DNA of 50,100 nucleotides, taken from contig CANRLC010000012.1 of assembly GCA_947631405.1 (NCBI GenBank), positions 1 through 50,100 on the forward strand. The letters are read 5' to 3'. The first letter of the stretch is position 1; every line of letters begins with the position of its first letter. A program made the translations under genes and the position numbers. Origin of the DNA: an uncultured Clostridia bacterium. Its GTDB lineage: Bacteria > Bacillota > Clostridia > Christensenellales > Aristaeellaceae. The notes beneath the pieces were generated by a model. The model saw only the letters and a list, made by a program, of their open reading frames with translations. It did no database searches and was not told the DNA's origin. Of this stretch, positions 32,248 through 41,217 are shown one piece after another.

Positions 32248-33378
32248 TCAACCGTTCAGCCGGGCGGCAAAGTCCGCCATCGCCTCGGAGACCTTGATCC
32301 GCTGCGGGCAGACCTTCTCGCAACTGCGGCAGCCGACGCAGGCCTCTGGGCGCTTTTCGGGCGGCACGGCCATCAGCGCCATGGGCGCGAGGAATCCTCC
32401 GCCCGTGAAGCGGTGCTCGTTGTAAAGCTCCAGCAGCGCGGGAATATCCAGTCCTTTGGGGCAGTGGCTGACGCAGTAGTGGCAAGCCGTGCAGGGCAGC
32501 GTATCGCCGAGCAGGCCATCCGCGACGGAGAGGAGCGTTTCCATTTCGCGCGCGTCAAGCGGAGCCTCCGTCTCGAAGATGCGAAGATTCGCCTCGAGCT
32601 GCGCTATGGTGGACATGCCGGAGAGCACCATCGTGACGCCGGGGATCGTCTGCAGGAAGCGGAACGCCCACGCGGGCGTGCTCTCCTCGGGGCGCAGCGC
32701 GCGAAGACGGGCCTCGGCCTCCTCCGGCAGCTTTGCCAGACGGCCGCCGCGCAGCGGCTCCATCACCCACACCGGGATGCCCCGCTTGCGAAGCAGCTCC
32801 ACCTTCTCGCGCGCGTCCTGAAACGTCCAATCCAGATAGTTGAGCTGAATCTGGCAAAATTCCATGTGCTCGCCCCAGCGTTCGAGGAAACGCTCCATTA
32901 CCGGCACGGCCCCGTGAGCGGAGAAGCCGAGGTGGCGGATGCGCCCGGCGCGCTTTTGCTCGATCAGATACTCGACGACGCCGTAGCGCTCGTCCAGATA
33001 TGCGTCGATGTTCATCTCGCACACGTTGTGGCAGAGGTAAAAGTCAAAGTAATCCACGCCGCACTTTTGCAACTGCTCCTCGAAGATCTCGCGCGCATGC
33101 GGCATGTTCGCCAGATCGTAGCCGGGGAACTTCGTGGCCAGATAGAATTGCTCACGCGGATAGCGGGAGAGCGCCTTGCCCATCACCGCCTCGGAATGGC
33201 CGTCGTGATAGCCCCACGCGGTATCATAGTAGTTGATGCCGCCCGCCATCGCACGCGCGACCATCGCCTCGGCGGCCTCGACGTCGATGCGCGCGTCGTC
33301 CCCATCGATCGTCGGCAGCCGCATCGCACCCATGCCAAGTGCGGAGAGTTTGAGATTCTGAAAGGTCTTGACGATCAT
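32248..33378 (-). CDS. Aldo/keto reductase fused to a C-terminal 4Fe-4S ferredoxin domain
   Basis: A 376-residue protein. Residues 1-265 are an AKR barrel (LGMGAMRLP, INYYDTAWGYHDGHSE, LATKFPGYD, the His in FYLCHNV). The C-terminal 90 residues hold two cysteine clusters, CTACHYCVSHCP and CVGCRSCEKVCP, typical of bacterial ferredoxin-type AKRs. It may use reduced ferredoxin rather than NADPH. The ATG follows GGGAGGAG. It leads a two-gene operon divergent from a LysR gene, which probably controls it. Confidence 0.92.
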   Translation of the reverse strand: MIVKTFQNLKLSALGMGAMRLPTIDGDDARIDVEAAEAMVARAMAGGINYYDTAWGYHDGHSEAVMGKALSRYPREQFYLATKFPGYDLANMPHAREIFEEQLQKCGVDYFDFYLCHNVCEMNIDAYLDERYGVVEYLIEQKRAGRIRHLGFSAHGAVPVMERFLERWGEHMEFCQIQLNYLDWTFQDAREKVELLRKRGIPVWVMEPLRGGRLAKLPEEAEARLRALRPEESTPAWAFRFLQTIPGVTMVLSGMSTIAQLEANLRIFETEAPLDAREMETLLSVADGLLGDTLPCTACHYCVSHCPKGLDIPALLELYNEHRFTGGGFLAPMALMAVPPEKRPEACVGCRSCEKVCPQRIKVSEAMADFAARLNG

Positions 33379-33437
33379 GCGGTTCTCCTCCCGTTCTTTT
33401 TTCGCGCGCGGTTTGGCCGCGCGTCCCTGACGGGATC

Positions 33438-33466
33438 ACTGTACCGCCGTTCGCGCGATATGTCAA
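33438..33466 (-). promoter_or_regulatory. Promoter of the aldo/keto reductase operon
   Basis: On the minus strand: TTGACA (33461-33466), 17 bp, TACAGT (33438-33443), about 60 nt before the ATG. Confidence 0.8.
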
Positions 33467-33487
33467 ATATCTATTTTTAATAGCATG

Positions 33488-33523
33488 TTATTCTTGACAT
33501 GAATAATATGTTTGCCGTATAGT
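33488..33523 (+). promoter_or_regulatory. lysR promoter with overlapping palindrome
   Basis: TTGACA (33494-33499), 18 bp, TATAGT (33518-33523). The inverted repeat TTATTC-N7-GAATAA (33488-33506) covers the -35, about 22 bp from the -35 of the divergent operon: the arrangement expected for LysR autorepression and activation of the neighbour. Confidence 0.65.
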
Positions 33524-33552
33524 GAAGAAAAAGCGGAAAGGACGGAGGGCGT

Positions 33553-34434
33553 ATGGAGCTGCGGACGCTTCGGTATTTTCTGGAGATCGCTCGGGAGGGC
33601 AACATGACGCGCGCGGGGGAGCGGCTCCACGTCTCGCAGCCGACGCTCTCCAAGCAGATGAAGGAACTGGAGGCGGAGCTGGGCACAAAGCTGTTCCGGC
33701 GCGGCAGCGCAGGCCTGCGCCTGACGGATGAGGGGCTGCTGCTGCGCAGGCGTGCGGAGGACATCCTCGCGATGGTCGACAAGACGCAGGACGAGTTCCG
33801 CGCGCTGGACGATGTGATGGGCGGAGACGTGAGCATCGGCTGCGCCGAATCGTATCGGCTTCGCGCCTTGGCCGAGATCATCCACCGCTTTCGCCATCGT
33901 TATCCGCTGCTGCGCGTGCATCTGCTCAGCGGCGATACCGCGCAGGTGACGGAGCGGCTGGATCGAGGTCTGCTCGATTTCGCGGTGATCGTCGAGACGC
34001 CCAATCTGCGCAAGTACAACGCGATCGAACTGCCGGAGGCTGACGTCTGGGGCGTAGTGATGCGCCGGGAATGTCCGCTCGCGCGCAAGGCGTCCGTCAC
34101 CGCGGACGACCTGACCGGCTATGATCTCCTTTCCTCCCCGCAGTCGCTGGCAGCGGATTTTCCCCGCTGGTGCGGGGAGAAGCTGGACAGGCTTCATTTG
34201 GTGGGGACGGTCAACCTGTTTTACAACGGCACGGTCTTCGTGCGTGCGGGCGATTGCCTGCTGCTGACCTTTGACCGCCTCGCCGACACGGGCGAGGGCA
34301 GCGAGCTGGTCTTTCGCCCGCTGTCGCCGCGGCTCTCCTCCAAGATGTACGTCATCTGGAAGAAGTATCCTGCGTTTTCTCCGATCGCGCAACGGCTGCT
34401 CGGGGAGATTCAGGCTGCGTTCGGAAAGGAATAA
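33553..34434 (+). CDS. LysR family transcriptional regulator
   Basis: A 293-residue LysR regulator: N-terminal winged helix (MELRTLRYFLEIAREGNMTRAG..., LHVSQPTLSKQMKELE at about 28-43) and a C-terminal substrate-binding-like effector domain from about 90. The ATG at 33553 follows GGAGGG. Its place opposite the aldo/keto reductase operon, with a palindrome on its own -35, makes it the likely activator. The effector cannot be inferred. Confidence 0.92.
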   Translation: MELRTLRYFLEIAREGNMTRAGERLHVSQPTLSKQMKELEAELGTKLFRRGSAGLRLTDEGLLLRRRAEDILAMVDKTQDEFRALDDVMGGDVSIGCAESYRLRALAEIIHRFRHRYPLLRVHLLSGDTAQVTERLDRGLLDFAVIVETPNLRKYNAIELPEADVWGVVMRRECPLARKASVTADDLTGYDLLSSPQSLAADFPRWCGEKLDRLHLVGTVNLFYNGTVFVRAGDCLLLTFDRLADTGEGSELVFRPLSPRLSSKMYVIWKKYPAFSPIAQRLLGEIQAAFGKE

Positions 34435-34445
34435 GCCCCAAAAAC

Positions 34446-34500
34446 CGGCCCGGCAGCGAACGCCCTTCGTCCGCTGTCGGGCCGATTCTTGTCTTTTTTA
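34446..34500. terminator. Terminator between lysR and the ABC transporter operon
   Basis: CGGCCCGGCAGCG / CGCTGTCGGGCCG stem, followed by a T-rich stretch ending in TTTTTT. Confidence 0.85.
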
Positions 34501-34521
34501 TTCAGAGCTTGTTTTCCCCGC

Positions 34522-35277
<756 letters not shown>

Positions 35278-35287
35278 AGCCGCCCTC

Positions 35288-35953
35288 CTAGTCCTTGTAG
35301 TACGCGAGCGCGCGGTTCATCCGGCTGAACGCGATCGTGACCACGCCGTTCATCAGCAGGTAGATGACGCCCGCGACGAACAGCGGCTCGATGGTCGCGG
35401 CGCGGCTGGCCTCGTTCTTGGCCGCGCGGAAAAGCTCCGCGACGGCGATGACGTTCGCCAGCGACGTGTCCTTGACCAGCGTGATGACCTCGTTGCTCAC
35501 CGGGAGCACGACGCGCTTGACCACCTGCGGCAGGATGATGTGCGAAAACGTCTGCACCTTGGAAAGGCCCAGCACGCGGCACGCCTCGTACTGCCCGACG
35601 GGGATGGACTCGATGCCGCCGCGGAAGATCTCCGCGAAGTACGCCGCGTAGTTGAGCGCGAAGGCGACGATGGTGGCGACGAGCCTGTCCATGTGGAAGG
35701 GCGTGAGCATCGGCACGGCGAAGTAGATCGCGAAGAGCTGGAGCATCAGCGGCGTGCCGCGCATGACCAGAATGTACAGCGACATCGGCAGGCGCAGCGC
35801 CTTGTGCCGGCTCATGCGCAGCAGCGCGACGACCATCCCCAGCGGGATGGAGATGAGCAGCGTGGCGAAGAAGATCGTCAGCGTGGTGACGATGCCGCCG
35901 CGCATCGCGCGCAGCAGCTGAAGCAGCGCATGGGGATCGTTAAAATAGTGCAT
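35288..35953 (-). CDS. Polar amino-acid ABC transporter, permease
   Basis: A 221-residue permease of the His/Glu/Gln/Arg/opine family with about five membrane helices (GIVTTLTIFFATLLISIPLG at the start) and the cytoplasmic EAA loop EACRVLGLSKVQTFSHIILPQ that docks the ATPase. As the only permease gene, it probably forms a homodimer. RBS GGAGGG precedes the ATG at 35953. The gap to the binding-protein gene holds a hairpin. Confidence 0.95.
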   Translation of the reverse strand: MHYFNDPHALLQLLRAMRGGIVTTLTIFFATLLISIPLGMVVALLRMSRHKALRLPMSLYILVMRGTPLMLQLFAIYFAVPMLTPFHMDRLVATIVAFALNYAAYFAEIFRGGIESIPVGQYEACRVLGLSKVQTFSHIILPQVVKRVVLPVSNEVITLVKDTSLANVIAVAELFRAAKNEASRAATIEPLFVAGVIYLLMNGVVTIAFSRMNRALAYYKD

Positions 35954-36000
35954 AGGCCCTCCGCAAGGGGAGCGCGCGCCCCCTTAAAACGAGAAAAGGG

Positions 36001-36023
36001 CGTCGGGGAAAAGTTCTCCGACG
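36001..36023 (-). promoter_or_regulatory. Intercistronic hairpin after the binding-protein gene
   Basis: CGTCGGGGAA / TTCTCCGACG stem; on the minus strand it is followed by a T-rich run (CCCTTTTCTCGTTTT). Partial termination here would give more binding protein than membrane parts, a common pattern in ABC operons. Confidence 0.65.
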
Positions 36024-36048
36024 TCCGGGGAAATCGGTCGTTGCGGGA

Positions 36049-36870
36049 TCACTTCGCGACCGCGTCGGCATAATCGCCGACGATGGACACGTCGTTGGCG
36101 CCCCACTTCTCCCGCAGCGCGTCCAGCGTGCCGTCCTGATAGAGGGCGACGAGCTGCGCGGAGACCGCGTCGGCCAGCGCGGCGTCCTCCTTGCGGAAGG
36201 CGACGCCGTACTCCTCGGCGAGCATCTTCTCATCGAGCACGACCAGCGCGTCCGCCTCATCCTGCTTGGCGATGTACGCGTTGGCGACGACGGAATCGAC
36301 CAGCACCACGTCGATGTTGCCGTTGACCAGATCCTGCAGCGCGATCTGGAAGTCGTCGTAGAGATCCGCCTCGCCGCCGTCCAGCGCGGCGGTGAAGTCG
36401 GGGTTGTCGTCCAGCACGCCCACGGAGCTGGAGCCGGCCTGCGTGCCCAGCCGCTTGCCCGCGACGTCCGCGATGGTCTTGATGTCCGAATCCGGGCGAA
36501 CGACCAGCACCTGCTCGTTGGTCATGTACGGGATGGTGAAGGCGAAGCGCTCCTTGAGCGCGTCGGTCATCGTCAGGCCGGACCAGACGCAGTCGATGCT
36601 GCGCGCGGTGTCCAGCTCCTCCTCCTTGGAATCCCAGTTGACGGGCTGGAACTTCAGCTCGATGCCGAGGTTGGCGAACACCTGCGTGGCGACGTCGATG
36701 TCGAAGCCGATGTAGGTGACGCCGTCCGCGTCGGTGTAGGTCATCGGCGGGTATGCGGAATCGAAGCCCATCACGACGGTCTCGGGCAGCGCGGCGTCCT
36801 CGGCGGCGGCGAAGCAGCAGGCCGAGAGAAGCAGAAGCGCGGTGAGCGCAAGCGCGGCAAACTTTTTCAT
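36049..36870 (-). CDS. Polar amino-acid ABC transporter, substrate-binding lipoprotein
   Basis: A 273-residue family-3 solute-binding protein. The signal peptide MKKFAALALTALLLLSACC has a lipobox (LSAC, Cys18), so it is a lipoprotein. The mature part shows MGFDSAYPPMTY, YIGFDIDVATQVFANLG and, in lobe 2, GKRLGTQAGSSS followed by VDVVLVDSVVANAYI-type segments. The usual substrate-carboxylate Arg region reads SGLTMTDALKERF. The ligand is a polar amino acid, but which one cannot be told. It is the first and probably most expressed gene of the operon. Confidence 0.93.
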   Translation of the reverse strand: MKKFAALALTALLLLSACCFAAAEDAALPETVVMGFDSAYPPMTYTDADGVTYIGFDIDVATQVFANLGIELKFQPVNWDSKEEELDTARSIDCVWSGLTMTDALKERFAFTIPYMTNEQVLVVRPDSDIKTIADVAGKRLGTQAGSSSVGVLDDNPDFTAALDGGEADLYDDFQIALQDLVNGNIDVVLVDSVVANAYIAKQDEADALVVLDEKMLAEEYGVAFRKEDAALADAVSAQLVALYQDGTLDALREKWGANDVSIVGDYADAVAK

Positions 36871-36906
36871 AGGGAAGGCTCTCCTTTTTGGTTCTTTATT
36901 GTGCTA

Positions 36907-36953
36907 ACGCTTTAGCGTGATAAAGTTTACCACGCCAAAGCGCCCCTTGTCAA
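36907..36953 (-). promoter_or_regulatory. Promoter of the ABC operon with palindromic operator
   Basis: On the minus strand: TTGACA (36948-36953), 18 bp, TAAACT (36924-36929). Near the expected start of transcription is ACGCTTTAGCGT (36907-36918), an almost perfect palindrome, a candidate repressor site. Confidence 0.55.
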
Positions 36954-37006
36954 GCGCTAATGCGCCAAAAAATCATCCAAAAACTCCGCCAGAGTACACA
37001 GCCCGC

Positions 37007-37035
37007 TTGCAGCGCGCCGCGTTTTCGCGTACAAT
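37007..37035 (+). promoter_or_regulatory. Promoter of the epimerase-like gene
   Basis: TTGCAG (37007-37012), 17 bp, TACAAT (37030-37035). Confidence 0.7.
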
Positions 37036-37079
37036 GGGGAAAAAGCGCGCCCACCCGGGCGCATCATGGAGGGATCGCC

Positions 37080-37856
37080 ATGCGCCTGCGGACGCTGCTC
37101 GCCGACCCGGCGGGAAACCTGACCGCCTTCGTGCTGACGCCCGTACACGCGGCGCGGCGCGCGGCGCTGGCCTCGGCGCTGATGCGCATTTGCGGCGCGG
37201 AGCAGGCGGCCTTCATCGACGAGGCGAGCCTTCTTTCCCCGCTGCCGCGCATGGAGATGATGGGCGGCGAATTCTGCGGGAACGCGACGCGCGCGTTCGG
37301 GCTGTACGCGGCGCGGCGGCGCGCGCGGGGCGAAAAGAGCCTGCTCGTCTCGGTGAGCGGCGCGCGGGAACCCGTTCTCGTGACGCTTGGCCCGGGGCGG
37401 GACGAGGCCGCGGCGCGCATGCCGCTGCCGCTTGGCGAGGCGGAGGCGGCGTTCATGGGCCGTTGCGCGCCCATCGTGCGCATGGAGGGCATCTCGCACG
37501 CGGTGCTGCTGGACGAGGCCCCGTCGCCCGCGCTGGCGGAGGCGGCGCTCGCCGCGATGCCGCCGGACGACGCACAGGGCGTGCTCTTCGTGCAGGGCGA
37601 GCGCATGACGCCGCTGGTGTACGTCGCCGCGACGGGTACGCGCGTCTGGGAGAGCAGCTGCGGCTCCGGCTCGGTGGCGCTGGCGTGGCTGCTGGGGAAA
37701 GCCCTGCCGGACGGCGAGCACGCCTTCTCCTTCGAGGAGCCGGGCGGCAGGCTGCATGTGACGCTGCGCTTGCAGGGCGGCCGCGCGGTCTCCGCGCAGA
37801 TGGGCGGCAGGGTGACGCTGGGCGCGGAGCGGGAGATCGACGTCCCCGAGCCGTGA
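37080..37856 (+). CDS. Diaminopimelate-epimerase-fold amino-acid racemase, CntK-like
   Basis: A 258-residue protein of the two-cysteine, cofactor-free racemase fold. The catalytic pair is C66 (GGEFCGNATRA) and C194 (ESSCGSGSVAL). It differs from true DapF: the N-terminus reads DPAGNLTAFVL, not the GLGNDF motif, and the protein is shorter. This pattern, with TPLVYV before WESSCGSG and EEPGGRLHV after it, resembles CntK, the histidine racemase of staphylopine synthesis. No nicotianamine-synthase-like or opine dehydrogenase gene is adjacent. The ATG at 37080 follows GGAGGGA. The substrate is inferred only by resemblance. Confidence 0.78.
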   Translation: MRLRTLLADPAGNLTAFVLTPVHAARRAALASALMRICGAEQAAFIDEASLLSPLPRMEMMGGEFCGNATRAFGLYAARRRARGEKSLLVSVSGAREPVLVTLGPGRDEAAARMPLPLGEAEAAFMGRCAPIVRMEGISHAVLLDEAPSPALAEAALAAMPPDDAQGVLFVQGERMTPLVYVAATGTRVWESSCGSGSVALAWLLGKALPDGEHAFSFEEPGGRLHVTLRLQGGRAVSAQMGGRVTLGAEREIDVPEP

Positions 37857-37877
37857 GGCGGCGCGCGCCGCCGGATA

Positions 37878-37906
37878 TTGAGAAAACGCGCACCCTGTGC
37901 TATAAT
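37878..37906 (+). promoter_or_regulatory. ychF promoter
   Basis: TTGAGA (37878-37883), 17 bp, TATAAT (37901-37906). Confidence 0.8.
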
Positions 37907-37941
37907 GGGGACGCAAATTCAACAGATGGGAGCTTTTTGAG

Positions 37942-39039
37942 ATGAAATTAGGCGTCGTCGGGCTGCCCAACGTGGGCAAGTCCACCCTGTTTAACGCGAT
38001 CACGCAGGCGGGCGCGGAGGCTGCAAACTATCCCTTCTGCACCATCGAGCCGAATACCGGCGTCGTCGCCGTGCCGGACGCGCGGCTGGACAAGCTGGCG
38101 CAGATGTATCAGCCCAAGAAGAAGACGCCCGCGGTGATCGAGTTCGTGGACATCGCCGGGCTGGTCAAGGGCGCGAGCCGCGGCGAGGGGCTGGGCAACA
38201 AGTTCCTCTCCCACATCCGCGAGTGCGAGGCCATCGTCCACGTCGTGCGCTGCTTTGAGGATGCCGACATCATCCGCCATTCGGACAGCGTCGACCCGCG
38301 CCACGACATCGAGACGATCAACCTCGAATTGATCGCCGCCGACCGCGAGACCGTCGCCCGGCGCGCCGAGCGCGCGAGCAAGATGCTCAAGAGCGGCGAA
38401 AAGAAATTCGGCGAGGAGGCCGCGCTCGGCGAAAAGCTGCTCGCGCATCTGGACGATCTGCAGCCCGCGCGCACCTGCCCCATGACCGACCGCGAGCGCG
38501 AGATCGCCCGCGAGTGGTTCCTGCTGACGACCAAGCCCGTCATCTACGCCTGCAACATCAAGGAGGACGACCTGTCCACGCCCGAGGATTCCATCCCCGG
38601 CGTGCCGGACGTCAAGGAGATCGCGCGCGCCGAGGGCGCGAAGGTGCTGGTCATCTCCGCGAAGATCGAGGAGGACATCGCGCAGATGGAGCCGGAGGAA
38701 AAGGCGATGTTTCTGGAGGAGCTGGGCATCGGCGCGAGCGGCCTCGACCGGCTGATCGCCGAGTGCTACGACCTGCTGGGGCTGATCTCCTTCCTGACGG
38801 CGGGCGCGGACGAGTGCCGCGCGTGGACGATCCGCCGCGGCACCAAAGCGCCGCAGGCCGCGGGCAAGATCCACACCGACTTTGAGCGCGGCTTCATCCG
38901 CGCCGAGATCGTCTCCTTTGAGGATCTCGAGGCCAACGGCTCCATGGCCGCCTGCAAGGAGCGTGGCCTCGTGCGCAGCGAGGGCAAGGATTATGTGATG
39001 CAGGACGGCGACGTGACGCTGTTCCGGTTTAACGTCTGA
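37942..39039 (+). CDS. ychF: Redox-regulated ATPase/GTPase YchF (Obg family)
   Basis: A 365-residue full-length YchF: G1 GLPNVGKST at about 6-14, the switch region NYPFCTIEPNTG, G3 DIAGLVKGAS, the altered G4 (NIKEDD in place of NKxD, giving ATP preference) and the C-terminal TGS-like domain with FLTAGADECRAWTIRRGTKAPQAAGKIH. It binds ribosomes and is linked to stress control. The ATG follows GGGAG at somewhat long spacing. It has its own promoter and terminator. Confidence 0.97.
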   Translation: MKLGVVGLPNVGKSTLFNAITQAGAEAANYPFCTIEPNTGVVAVPDARLDKLAQMYQPKKKTPAVIEFVDIAGLVKGASRGEGLGNKFLSHIRECEAIVHVVRCFEDADIIRHSDSVDPRHDIETINLELIAADRETVARRAERASKMLKSGEKKFGEEAALGEKLLAHLDDLQPARTCPMTDREREIAREWFLLTTKPVIYACNIKEDDLSTPEDSIPGVPDVKEIARAEGAKVLVISAKIEEDIAQMEPEEKAMFLEELGIGASGLDRLIAECYDLLGLISFLTAGADECRAWTIRRGTKAPQAAGKIHTDFERGFIRAEIVSFEDLEANGSMAACKERGLVRSEGKDYVMQDGDVTLFRFNV

Positions 39040-39050
39040 GGCAGAAACTG

Positions 39051-39088
39051 CAAGGCCCACGCTCCATCGGAGGCGGGCCTTGTTTCTT
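39051..39088. terminator. Bidirectional terminator, ychF / ArsC-like gene
   Basis: CAAGGCCC..CTCC / GGAG..GGGCCTTG followed by TTTCTTTA on the plus strand. Confidence 0.85.
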
Positions 39089-39090
39089 TA

Positions 39091-39444
39091 TCACTCGATC
39101 TTCCCCTCGTCGATCCACCGCTGCCAAACTTCCGGGCAGTAGCCGGCCGTCGCCAGCCTGCCGCAGCGCACGATGGGCAGGCGCAAGAGCTGCGGCCGCT
39201 CCATCAGCCCGTCCAGAACCGCGTCGCGACTGGGCGCGTAGGCGATCACGCTCTCGCGGAAGGCGCGGCTGTCGCGGTCGCACAGCGCCTCCACGCCGAC
39301 CGCCGCGGCGACGCTCTCCAGCTCCCGCCGCCCGAGGCCGTATTTGAGCGCGTCCACCCGCTGGTAGCGGATGCGCCGCTCCTTGAAAAAGCGCTCGGCC
39401 TTTTGCGTGTCGAAGCCCTTCCCGGCGTAGATTTGCAGGGCCAT
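39091..39444 (-). CDS. ArsC/Spx-family thioredoxin-fold protein lacking the redox cysteine
   Basis: A 117-residue member of the ArsC/Spx fold: KAERFFKERRIRYQRVDALK and the late RLPIVRCGRLATAGY with the conserved cis-proline region. At the place of the N-terminal catalytic Cys (CxxC in Spx, Cys in ArsC) it reads GKGFDTQKA, so it has no active Cys there. Such forms are common in Bacillota and unlikely to be arsenate reductases. The ATG at 39444 follows GAAGGA. It is divergent from the SDR-HAD operon. Confidence 0.82.
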   Translation of the reverse strand: MALQIYAGKGFDTQKAERFFKERRIRYQRVDALKYGLGRRELESVAAAVGVEALCDRDSRAFRESVIAYAPSRDAVLDGLMERPQLLRLPIVRCGRLATAGYCPEVWQRWIDEGKIE

Positions 39445-39468
39445 GTCCTTCACCCGCCTTTGCTGCGA

Positions 39469-39497
39469 TTGACGGCCCCGGCGAAGCGGGGTATAAT
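39469..39497 (+). promoter_or_regulatory. Promoter of the SDR-HAD operon
   Basis: TTGACG (39469-39474), 17 bp, TATAAT (39492-39497). Confidence 0.8.
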
Positions 39498-39562
39498 GAA
39501 GGGAGCCGTCCTCCCTATCATAGCCGGAGGCGGCGCGCAAGTCAAGACAAAGAGGTGCGGTC

Positions 39563-40294
39563 ATGAAAAAAACGGCGCTGATCACGGGCGCATCCGGCGG
39601 CATCGGCTCCGCATGCGCGCGGCTGCTCGCCGCGCAGGGATACACCGCGCTGCTGTGCGCGCACCGCGGCGGGGAGACCGCGCATGCCCTCGCGCGCGCG
39701 CTGTGCGCGCAGGGGCTGGACGCCCACGCCTTTGTCTGCGACGTGCGCGACGGCGCGCAGGTACAATCCCTCTGCGAGGACGTGCTGCGCGTCTACCACC
39801 ATGTGGACGCGCTGGCACTCTGCGCGGGCGTATCGCACACGGGCTTGCTCTGCGACATGACCGACGCGCAGTGGCGCGAGGTGATGGACGTCAACCTGAG
39901 CGGCGCGTTCTATTTCGTGCGCGCGCTCGCGCCGGGCATGGTCTCGCGGCGGAGCGGGAGCATCGTCACGGTGTCGAGCATGTGGGGGCGGGCCGGCGCG
40001 TCGTGCGAGGTCGCCTACTCGGCGAGCAAGGCCGCGCTGATCGGCTTCACCCGCGCGCTGGCGAAGGAGCTGGGGCCGAGCGGCGTGCGCGTCAACTGCG
40101 TCGCGCCGGGCGTCATCGACACGCGCATGATGGACGAGCACAGCGAGGAGACCCGCCGTGCCCTCGCGCAGGAGACGCCGCTGGGACGGCTGGGCGCGCC
40201 GCAGGACGTAGCCGCCGCCGTCGCGTATCTGCTTTCGGACGAGGCGTCGTTCGTGACCGGGCAGGTGCTCGGCGTGGACGGCGGGTATCTGTGA
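39563..40294 (+). CDS. SDR family oxidoreductase, FabG-like
   Basis: A 243-residue classical SDR: TGASGGIGSA nucleotide motif near the N-terminus, CAGVS in the NNAG place, the catalytic Ser in VTVSSMWG, and YSASK for Tyr/Lys. It ends SFVTGQVLGVDGGYL as in 3-oxoacyl-ACP reductases and related enzymes. No other fatty-acid gene is near, so FabG activity is not assumed. RBS AAAGAGGTG precedes the ATG. A HAD phosphatase gene follows after 41 bp. Confidence 0.88.
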   Translation: MKKTALITGASGGIGSACARLLAAQGYTALLCAHRGGETAHALARALCAQGLDAHAFVCDVRDGAQVQSLCEDVLRVYHHVDALALCAGVSHTGLLCDMTDAQWREVMDVNLSGAFYFVRALAPGMVSRRSGSIVTVSSMWGRAGASCEVAYSASKAALIGFTRALAKELGPSGVRVNCVAPGVIDTRMMDEHSEETRRALAQETPLGRLGAPQDVAAAVAYLLSDEASFVTGQVLGVDGGYL

Positions 40295-40335
40295 GCGCAT
40301 GGGAACGGGCGGCGCGCGCCGCCGGGAGGAATGAG

Positions 40336-41169
40336 ATGAAAAAGCCGATCGTCGCGCTGATGTACGACTTTGACAAGACCCTCTGCACGAAGGACATGCA
40401 GGAATACGGCTTCATCCCCGCGATGGGCATGAGCGCCGCCGATTTCTGGGGCGAGGTGGACGCGCTGACCGACGCGCAGGCGATGGACAACATCCTCGCC
40501 TACATGTACAAGATGGTGGAAAAGGCGCGCGAGCGGCAGCTGACCGTCACGCGGGAGACGTTCCGCGCGCTGGGCGCAGGCGTGGAGTATTTCGCGGGCG
40601 TGCCGACGTGGTTTGAGCGCATCACGCGCTACGGCGAGGCGGCGGGCGTGCAGGTGGAGCACTACATCGTCTCCTCCGGCATCAAGGAGATCATCGAGGG
40701 CACCGAGATCGCCCGGCACTTCAAGGCCATCTACGCGTGCGAATTCCTCTACGACGCGGACGGCACGATCAAGTGGCCCAAGTTTGCGGTCAACTACACG
40801 GCGAAGACGCAGTTCCTCTTCCGCATCAACAAGGGCGTGCTCGCGATCGACAGCAAGAGCACCGATCTCATGAACCGCTACACGCCGGAGAACGAGCGGC
40901 GCGTCCCCTTCCGCAACATGATCTATCTCGGAGACGGGCTGACCGACGTGCCCTGCATGAAGCTGGTGCGCACCCACGGCGGCCAGTCCATCGCCGTGTA
41001 CGATCCGGCGTCGCCCCGCGCGCAGTCCGCCGCCGAGGGTCTGCTGGACGCCGAGCGCGTCAACTTCACCGCGCCCGCGGATTACCGCGAAGGCGGTCCG
41101 GTCGAGACGCTGGTCAAGGCCATCCTGCGCAAGATTCAGGCCGAGGCCGAAATGCGCGCGTTTGAGTGA
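40336..41169 (+). CDS. HAD family phosphatase-like hydrolase
   Basis: A 277-residue HAD protein. Motif I is YDFDKTL (nucleophile and acid Asp), motif II the Ser of IVSSGIKE, and motif IV YLGDGLTDVP. An alpha-helical cap (about 20-105) follows motif I. It belongs to the group of HAD proteins with a mid-size cap found in Clostridia; substrate unknown. The ATG at 40336 follows GGGAGGA. It shares the transcript of the SDR gene. Confidence 0.85.
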   Translation: MKKPIVALMYDFDKTLCTKDMQEYGFIPAMGMSAADFWGEVDALTDAQAMDNILAYMYKMVEKARERQLTVTRETFRALGAGVEYFAGVPTWFERITRYGEAAGVQVEHYIVSSGIKEIIEGTEIARHFKAIYACEFLYDADGTIKWPKFAVNYTAKTQFLFRINKGVLAIDSKSTDLMNRYTPENERRVPFRNMIYLGDGLTDVPCMKLVRTHGGQSIAVYDPASPRAQSAAEGLLDAERVNFTAPADYREGGPVETLVKAILRKIQAEAEMRAFE

Positions 41170-41174
41170 AAAGC

Positions 41175-41214
41175 GCCAGCCCCGATTTTCGTCGGGGCTG
41201 GCCTCTTTATTTTT
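41175..41214. terminator. Bidirectional terminator, HAD / histidine kinase genes
   Basis: GCCAGCCCCGA / TCGGGGCTGGC with the loop TTTTCG, then CTCTTTATTTTTTT. Confidence 0.93.
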
Positions 41215-41217
41215 TTG

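Noticed and set aside
39563-40294. Naming the SDR as fabG
   Set aside because: No fatty-acid synthesis genes are nearby and SDRs are too diverse to assign from motifs alone.
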